DNA from: Lobosporangium transversale
Lineage: Eukaryota > Mortierellomycota > Mortierellomycetes > Mortierellales > Mortierellaceae
Reading direction: 5' to 3'
Assembly: GCF_002105155.1 (NCBI RefSeq)
Contig: NW_019028996.1
Coordinates: 411,001 to 475,000 of the forward strand
Length of the DNA stretch: 64,000 nt
Shown: piece after piece, positions 55,955 to 64,000 of the stretch
Position numbering within the stretch: the stretch's first letter is position 1
Layout of the letters: every line of letters begins with the position of its first letter
Position numbers and translations under genes: made by a program
The notes under the pieces: generated by a model
Told to the model about the DNA's origin: nothing
The model's database searches: none
Seen by the model: the letters and a program-made list of their open reading frames with translations, nothing else

Positions 55955-58241
55955 ATGGCGTCGACCGGTGTCACAACCAATTCAGCCAATGTTACTATTA
56001 ATGCTGCTGGTGCTTCTACTCCAACTTCGACCACTTCATCCGCCTCCTCTACTTATGATCAAGCCCCTGGGTTGCTTCGGATTTCGCCCCAGATCTTCCA
56101 GTTTACAGGTATAGCCCAAGCTACAACTCATTCATTCCTCTAATCTTTAATATCCTTGTGCGCAAACGCGACAACATCCATAAGGTGAAAAAAGAAGATG
56201 AAAAAAAAAAAAAAAAAAGATTATAAGAAGCAGCGTGGACAGATTATATTTTATTTTTTAATATCGGGATTGGAGGAGGGAAGTGGAATGATTTATAATA
56301 GGATTTGATAGATTTGATGGATTTGATGGATTTGATGTTGGGGAAAGCACGATCAGTCCATGTTCTATTGTTTCTTAATTTTGCATTCCCATGGCACATC
56401 CACTCCCCCCTTTATGCACTTCACTTTTGTCACACACAATGACAAAGAAGGATCGTTGTGACCACACTCCGACTGCACGTTTCCTTTTCCTTTTCTTTGT
56501 TATTGTGTCAATCGACATAATGATGACGACGGTTCAGGATATAAAAAAGACAACCAAGGTTTTTAATGGTTGGCCACTGTCTGTCTCAGTTTTGTGATAA
56601 CTTTTGGTGGGAGAGGAAGGAATGATTTATTTGGGTTTATGGATTGCAATGGGGCCGGATTTGTAGGGGAATGTGGACCCTCTACCATACCCCAATGTTG
56701 TACCCGTGTCTTCACCGAAAAAGGAGCAAGAGAGCCATCGAGCAACGTGCCGTGCATTAAATAAAATAAGCAATAATCGAATGATCTTTACCCAACATGC
56801 ATGCACTCTACATCGGTACATTTTACTGATTTTTTTTTATTTTTTTTTATTGGTTATTTTTAATTAATATTTTTATTTTATGCATTGATTGATCACACGG
56901 CACGTTACACACTAAAAACGTTTAGCATCCAAGATCTCGTCCGGATTGGTCTCCAAACTCAAGATTAAAAATTTGATGCAGATTCATGTCGGATACAAAT
57001 TCAAGACGAATGCGCTTATGAGATATTCGGTGAAGCCTACCCTTGGTGTCCTTGCTCCTGGACAATCAGTAGAAGTCTTTGGTAATGTGAAACGATGAAA
57101 CACTCATTATATCCCTATCCGAATATCTTTCCTTGGCACACTTGGCAGCCTATTAACCAATAACTTATTTATTTATTTATCCGTTCTAGTCCGTTGTGAG
57201 AGTTGGATCAATCCTCAAGATAGATTCCTCCTGCAGAGTGTTGCTCTTGATGAACATGAAAGCCGGCTATTGGATGCTTCCTCTGTAATTTTTTTTTTTT
57301 TTTTTTTTTCTGTTTGTTACTGTTTGTCCTCACTCCCTCGAGAGGATTAGACTCCAATGTTAATTTTTTTTTTTTTTTTTTTTTTTAATTTTTTTTATAT
57401 TTTTTTTTTTATATATATTTATCTTAAATAGTGGAAGGATTTGGATCGCAGGAGAATCATAGAGACTTTTATTCAATGCTCATCTTCATCAACATTATCA
57501 ATGAGGGATCCTCAGGATGACATCGGAACCCTGTCCTCATCTTCCAACACGTCTTCGACAACTTCATCCCATGCTACATCTAATGTCACCATGACTCCTA
57601 GTATACAGTCAGAAAAGGCTCGTCAGCAACGTGCATATCTTCAAAGAAATGGCCAAACTCCGATCCCTACGGCTGCGTACGTTCATGCAGCAGGCAGGAA
57701 AATGTCAACTGGTTCAACTACATCCTCTACCACGTCTTCACCAGGATCGTATCCTATATTAAACTCATCTCCAAAAGGCGGGATCCCATCTTCCAATAGT
57801 CGTAATTATAACAATAGCAGTGAAAAAATGGGCCTTGCAAACTCTGCCACTGTATTGATCTCTGGATCTGCAACTTATATGACTGCTAAACTCAGCAATG
57901 CAAAACAAACCATCAAGACTCTAACACGATTCCTGGCTGTACGGCAATATACGAAAATGCAGGTCTTTACTGTCTCTGTGATCTGTCTCTTGTTGGGATT
58001 GCTTTTGCCGCTAGAGAAGATCGTGTTCTTTGCTAGTGGCAATTCTGGTAGCCTCTTTGGTAGCAGTGGCGGCAGCATCACCACCACGACCACCATCACT
58101 GCCACCAGCACCAGTAACGATGGGGCTGATAATGCTCAATTCCAGAACAGTTTGATTGGGCATCGAAAAGCACCCATTTTCACAAAGTCTACTGCCGAAT
58201 CTTTGTCATCGCCGTCATTATTCAATGATCAACCTATGTAG
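55955..58241 (+). CDS. VAP/Scs2-like MSP-domain membrane protein
   Basis: Four exons: 55955..56108, 56926..57081, 57190..57284 and 57432..58241, giving 404 aa. After a Ser/Thr/Ala-rich start comes an MSP domain (about 40-155): LLRISPQIFQF, then VSKLKIKNLMQIHVGYKFKT, NALMRYSVKPTLGVLAPGQS and WINPQDRFLLQSVAL. This fold binds FFAT motifs and tethers the ER to other membranes. A Ser/Thr-rich linker leads to one hydrophobic segment (about 311-335, VFTVSVICLLLGLLLPL). VAP proteins normally end just after their anchor, but here a further tail of about 70 residues follows. Intron 1 is unusually long (817 nt) and includes GATTTGAT(G/A) tandem units near 56302-56340. Confidence 0.85.
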
Positions 58242-58590
58242 TGACAACTGCAACACCCGGAGAGATCGATGATGTTCTAGTAGAGACTTCAAAGCTAAGC
58301 GAGATTGTATGAGTATGACATTGTGGCGCTTTGTAAAATTAATCTTGTACAATATATATTTTATAATAAATTAAAATAAATCTCCAGAACTGATTATGAG
58401 TTTCAATCAAAAGCACGGTATTATGAAAACACTTTTTTTTTTTTTTTTTTTTTTATTTTATTTTTATTTTATTTTATTTTATTGATTTGTTTCCCAGAGC
58501 ATTCATTAATGGAGTTTCCGGCTCTTGTTGGAGCAGTCATTACTCATCACATCCTAATCTTCATGCTTTGTTATTATACCATCTCTATAC
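58242..58590. other. Convergent intergenic region
   Basis: 350 bp between the VAP and PCNA stop codons, with a T-rich run at about 58434-58480. No gene seen. Confidence 0.5.
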
Positions 58591-59795
<1,205 letters not shown>

Positions 59796-60106
59796 GGTTG
59801 ATTATATGTATGAATATAACTGTAAGAATGCGGGAATGTGGTGGCAAATAGAAGAATGAAAAAAAAAAAAAAAAAAAAAAAAAAAGGAGGCAGATTGAGT
59901 CGGATTTGTAGAAAACGTGTTTGATGAGCCACAATAGAAAAACACGTCCTTTTAAGAAAAAATTCACTTATAAACAACAATAAACTACGCGTTTTGTTTT
60001 AATTAAAGTCATACTCACCGCCCCTTAACTTTATCTTCACTACGCGTCCTTTTTCTTTTGTTACGGAGATTAATAGTATTTCTATAATTTTTTTTTGCTT
60101 TCACTT

Positions 60107-61018
60107 CTACAGAGTCGTTTGCTCAGATGTAACTACTCCCGAAGGATTTGATGGTGTATCTGCTACTGATGCAACCGCTGATGATGTATCCGTGACTGCT
60201 GCCGTTACAGGAGTGGTTGGAGATGACGATGATGGTTGGCCAGCTTCATCTGTGTTGATAATTGTAGTAGCAGAAGGTGCTCCAGGAGATTGGCCGGGTA
60301 ATGGCTTCCTAAACTTGCCCTGGAGCCATACACGATACATTTTGATCTGCCTTAACCGGTTCACGATCAACCGTCTGTCGACAGCGTTCTGTTCAATCGT
60401 AAATTTAGATCCAAACAGCTTAACAATCTCATCGGAATCGAAGAAATATACACGCGTACCATCTCCGCGGACATAAAAGTTATCCGACAAGAGTCGGTTC
60501 TTCTTGAACCGCAGTTGCGCCATATCATAACGACCATAATCACGGAATACGATCAATCCGCCGGGTTTGAGAAGCTTGAGGGTATTCGAATTGAAAGGAG
60601 ACAAGAGAGACAAATTTTTAAATTAGACTCCTTAATTATACCGCTTCCTTCCACATCCATATTTCTTTCCAAAGTTCTTTTCAAGGTTTATTTCCTTATC
60701 TTACCTTGTATAGATTGTTCATAGCATTATCCCACTTGTCTGGATGCAACGCAGAGAGGACGAAAATCAGTACAAGAACATCCATAGATTCTGGTTCCAC
60801 TTCTGGCGGGATATCATCGGAACCCAAATCCCAAACAAAGGCTTTACATCGCTTCTCATCATAGTTGATGTTTCCTCGAACAACTTCAACAGCCGTAGAT
60901 GAGAAATCACATCCATAAACAAATAGCTCTGGGTTCTTGCTCTCTAGCAACAATGGAAACATTGTGTTTCCTGCACCACATCCAATCTCCATGACAGTCT
61001 TTGACCCAGCCTAAGCAT

Positions 61019-61049
<31 letters not shown>

Positions 61050-61955
61050 AACGTCAGCTATTATTGTGTCTTCCTATATCATACCGCGAAAAGCTGTTCT
61101 TGTATATAGATCCTTACGTCTGCTTCAACCATTTGAAAGAGCTCTGGGAACTCGATCCGAAGCCAATGTCGATCTTTGAAGAATCGGTTTTCGTTCTTTG
61201 TGTAGAATTTGTTCCAGTTCTCAGCTGCTTCTTCATGATACGTCTCAATCAGCTCCGGAGGAACAGGATCCAATCGTTGGCGAGCAATCTCTTTTAATGC
61301 ATGTTGTTCCTGTTCTTCTCCCCAGGGTGCATGATCCCTGGTGTATTTTTTATTTTTTGTTGTTGTTTTCAGAGCGTTTGAAGCCAAAAAAAGGAAATAA
61401 AGGTAATAATAGCAATCAGCCCAACTGAAAGAATCTTTTACTGCAACGATGGACAAAAGAAAGTGTTACTCGTTTATTAATAATAATAAATAACAACGAT
61501 ACGATACAATACCATGCATTCTGTTCGAAAACGGCAGATTCGTCAGTCAGGATACGTCCCCCAAACGGCTTAGACTCTGATGCGTCAACATCTCTTGAAC
61601 TAGATTCCTTCTTCTTGCCATCATTGTTAATGTCATTACTTCTACCACTGTTGCTGCTGTGGTCGAGATCAGTGCACTTGGTATCTTTGCCTCTCGCTTC
61701 TTGTATATCCCCCTCCCTTTTTTCCTTCAATAATGTCTCACTCTGATCTGATGGTTCCAGCTCTTGTCTCTTCATGGGTTTGTTGTCCTCTTCTAATGCC
61801 AACTCGGAGGGTCGTTTTATAGAAGTGTCCGCTCTAGTCGTGTAGTCAGACTTTGCATTATCCATGATTATACCACCGCTTTCACTTTTGACCTCTCCCT
61901 GAGTATTGGCTCGGTCTGGTAGTTTGCTTGGTTGTTCCTGATTAGTATGCTCCAT
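60107..61955 (-). CDS. tRNA N3-methylcytidine methyltransferase, METTL2/Trm140 family
   Basis: Four exons: 61513..61955, 61118..61337, 60705..61010 and 60107..60574, giving 478 aa. A disordered, charged N terminus (about 1-135) precedes the family signature [24 protein letters not shown] and [19 protein letters not shown]. The SAM-binding motif is [16 protein letters not shown] (about 227-242), and [11 protein letters not shown] and [11 protein letters not shown] follow. The post-motif [20 protein letters not shown], with [19 protein letters not shown], is typical of the m3C32 enzymes for tRNA-Thr (Trm140/METTL2). The last acceptor is AAG, less usual than CAG or TAG. A Ser/Thr-rich tail of about 65 residues follows. 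It is in tandem with PCNA, about 310 bp upstream. Confidence 0.92.
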
Positions 61956-62185
61956 TTGAAATGAGATGAATGAAGAATGAAGAGAAGAAGAGCAGAGAAG
62001 TAGTTTTTTTTTTTTTTTTTTTTTTAGAATATTATGGAGCAGTCACTGTTGTCCATTGACCTATTTGTTTCAAGATTGGTAAAGACACGGCGCGTTGCCG
62101 TGGCTGTGCGCATGGGCATGGTTAACAAACAGCTATTGTTTTATTAATTTTATTGCTTGACATGAATTGATTGAGGTACAAGTTT

Positions 62186-62706
62186 TCATTTCAACATGTA
62201 TGTTTTATTGTCTATTCCAGATATTTCCATCGTCGGTATAATCTCCAAAAAGAAGAACAAAAAAGAAAGGTATGACTTGTCTTGCCTTTTCTTTTTTTTT
62301 TTAATCTTCTAATGGTGATCAGCAGGCTCCTAATGGATTTTGAATGAAAGGAGTTAATTAATCTGGATTTTACTTTATCTTACTCTTTTTTTCTTTTTTT
62401 TTCTTTTTTCTTTTTTTTTTTTTTTTTTTGAGAGTTCTCGTACCGCAGGATTGGGGGGAATGTTACGCTCAAACTTGGTACCACCAGGAGCAGTGGGGGC
62501 TATTATTCAATGTGGTAATGAATTAATGAAAACGAGTATCAGATGCACATTATTTCTCACATTTATCGTTGTAGTTATCCTGTCATTTGATTTCCATGAT
62601 TCATTCTTCATGCGTAGTGCTTTTTCTATATCCTAGTGCTTTAAATGTCCTCAATGCCGCGTAGCGTCCTGAATATCCTAAATGACGAATCCTGGAAAAA
62701 GAGTTG

Positions 62707-62741
<35 letters not shown>

Positions 62742-63134
62742 CTCTTTTATATAGTTTATAAAAGTAGAAAGCTTCATTCTCCTGCCTGTTATTATTCCAC
62801 TTTCCTCTTTCTTTTGAGCCGATACAAATATTCTCAAGTTGCTGTCAGTGTGTAAACACAAGAATCAAAGCTAATGCCATTGTCGTCCTAATGATCTCAT
62901 ACCAATATAAGGATCAGGATGTCTCAATTCCTTAAGCTGACGTTCAGCCTCCTGAACAGCTTGAGCGATCTGACGAGGGTGGCGAAGATTCTTATTGGCC
63001 TCGAACTGCATGCGAAGCTCGACTGCCTTACGGCGGAACAGGTTCGTGTCGATGTACCAATCCTGGGCCGTCTTGAGCGAGCGCTTGTAGAGGGATTGAA
63101 CCAAACGACGATGAGCAATTTGTGCCTCAGACAT
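62186..63134 (-). CDS. NADH:ubiquinone oxidoreductase subunit B9 (NDUFB9/B22), LYR-motif protein
   Basis: Exon 1 62903..63134, exon 2 62444..62499 and a tentative exon 3 62186..62242, about 114 aa in total. The LYR-type motif is HRRLVQSLYKRSLKTAQDW near residues 8-27, followed by the family's HPDPYI, which joins across the intron to APTAPGGTKFERNIPPNP, a clear NDUFB9 pattern. It is an accessory subunit of mitochondrial complex I (matrix side of the membrane arm). The exon 2 donor (GTACGA) and exon 3 acceptor (GGAG) were chosen by frame, so the last 18 residues are uncertain. The intervening intron contains a roughly 33-nt T run. It is divergent from the next gene, with 215 bp between starts. 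Confidence 0.78.
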
Positions 63135-63349
63135 GATGTGTGAAGGAGAAATAAAATGCAATGAAAAAAAAAGAGAGGGGAGGATAAGAGCCTTTTGTTG
63201 GGATGTTGACGTCTCGGAGAAATGTAAATCAAATCCGATCATGCCAAAATTATGTGAAATCCACTTTTAGATGGCTTTGCTCATTCTTTTTTCCTGATCT
63301 GTACAATTCAAAAAATGACTACTCTACTACTTGCAATATTGGAATCATT

Positions 63350-64000
63350 ATGGCATCTTGTGGTTCCTCTTCATCAGTCGTGCCAGTACTGCTAGCTCCT
63401 GCGAGCCTCACCAAGCATCTCAAAGTCTTTCTCGATTCGATAGGTGGGCGCGACAAGACTAAACTCATTACTCGCTATGGACAGATCTTGACCGTCAAAG
63501 ACAAGGGCCATGATGATAGCTGTAATTTGGCCCAACACATGGCCGTAGCCCTCACCAGTCCTCCAATCGTCACCACCACTGCTTCCCCACATCGCTCTAT
63601 AGTATCACTCTGGCAAACGATGCAGGAATCTTCATCAAACCTACCAGCATCCTTAGTAGGGCTTCAATGGCCTCCTTCTTTGTCAGATCCTGGAGTTCAA
63701 AAGACCATCTTTCTGACCTGGATGGAGTCCTCTGCCTTCTCTACACCAAAACATCTCCTCGCTCAGACACCCCTTGAGAAACTACAACACAACGTCGCTG
63801 AGTTTCTCACGCCCGTCTTGGAGTCATGGTCAATTGACAGCAATCACTTGGGCAGAGATAGTAGCAGCAACGACGGCAAGCAACAGGAATTATCACTCAA
63901 GGATCTTCCTCAACTGATCGCATCCATTCCCCATAAATGGGAATGCTACTCTAATTTCACGCTCTTGCCGCCAACAGCATTCTTGACTGAACCATGGCCG
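63350..64000 (+). CDS. TYW2/Trm12-like wybutosine-synthesis transferase, N-terminal part (truncated by window end)
   Basis: An open frame from ATG 63350 continues to the end of the window (217 codons, no stop, no intron seen). The N-terminal half is poorly conserved. The end reads IPHKWECYSNFTLLPPTAF, matching the P-x-(R/K)WE-x-Y-G-D-LLLLP-x-x-x-F box that begins the methyltransferase-like domain of TYW2/Trm12, which transfers the aminocarboxypropyl group in wybutosine formation on tRNA-Phe. The catalytic SAM-binding part would lie beyond the window, so the assignment rests on this box alone. Confidence 0.6.
   Translation, partial: MASCGSSSSVVPVLLAPASLTKHLKVFLDSIGGRDKTKLITRYGQILTVKDKGHDDSCNLAQHMAVALTSPPIVTTTASPHRSIVSLWQTMQESSSNLPASLVGLQWPPSLSDPGVQKTIFLTWMESSAFSTPKHLLAQTPLEKLQHNVAEFLTPVLESWSIDSNHLGRDSSSNDGKQQELSLKDLPQLIASIPHKWECYSNFTLLPPTAFLTEPWP

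Overview
The window looks like nuclear DNA of an early-diverging filamentous fungus. The genes are multi-exon with mostly short (about 50-300 nt) GT-AG introns, plus two GC-AG introns. Their products are fungal in type: an Ypk/Gad8-class AGC kinase, a cytoplasmic XRN1, PCNA, the fungal tRNA-Thr m3C methyltransferase type and a bestrophin-like UPF0187 channel. Very frequent A/T homopolymers of 20-40 nt, many degenerate Tc1/mariner, hAT, PIF/Harbinger and LINE-type elements, and a Crinkler-like pseudogene fit Mucoromycota, perhaps Mortierellomycotina. The lineage is inference. No virus or bacterial segment dominates.

Layout. 1-2640: degraded non-genic DNA. 3075-6288 (-): AGC kinase, divergent from a metallophosphatase at 6979-8555 (+). 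8702-10273 (-): tail-anchored SAM-domain protein. 10274-15077: repeat-rich block with a LINE/RNase H relic, one tRNA-Leu(CAA) and a 475-bp terminal-inverted-repeat element. 15078-15926 (+): secreted or type I membrane protein. 16327-18084 (-): bestrophin-like channel. 18085-26140: repeat-rich accessory block with a PrimPol/zinc/helicase/chromodomain relic interrupted by a 98-bp hAT-type MITE, then a Crinkler (CRN) pseudogene. 26147-28430 (+): a small ORF and an Fe(II)/2OG oxygenase-like enzyme. 28555-34831 (-): complete 11-exon XRN1. 36724-42153 (-): a 1658-aa MIT-domain protein. 44422-54284: a 9.9-kb nested transposon. 55955-58241 (+): VAP/MSP-domain protein. 58591-59795 (-): PCNA. 60107-61955 (-): METTL2/Trm140. 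62186-63134 (-): NDUFB9. 63350-64000 (+): start of a TYW2/Trm12-like gene running off the window.

The most interesting structure is the nested transposon. A PIF/Harbinger-like element with 150-bp TIRs, a SANT/Myb-like ORF and a DDE_4 nuclease has been hit by two TA-flanked IS630/Tc1/mariner elements. One of them (44898-48850) carries an unusual long-spacing DDE transposase (82 residues between D and the Glu of an HCE motif). That transposase was itself hit by an intact DD34E Tc1 element. The roughly 450-bp HTH segment next to the Tc1 element is inverted between two TA sites, a direct footprint of aberrant transposition. Joining the pieces at the TA sites restores reading frames at three junctions, so the order of events can be read from the sequence.

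Exon boundaries were set by hand from splice signals, frame continuity and family knowledge. No search or alignment program was run.
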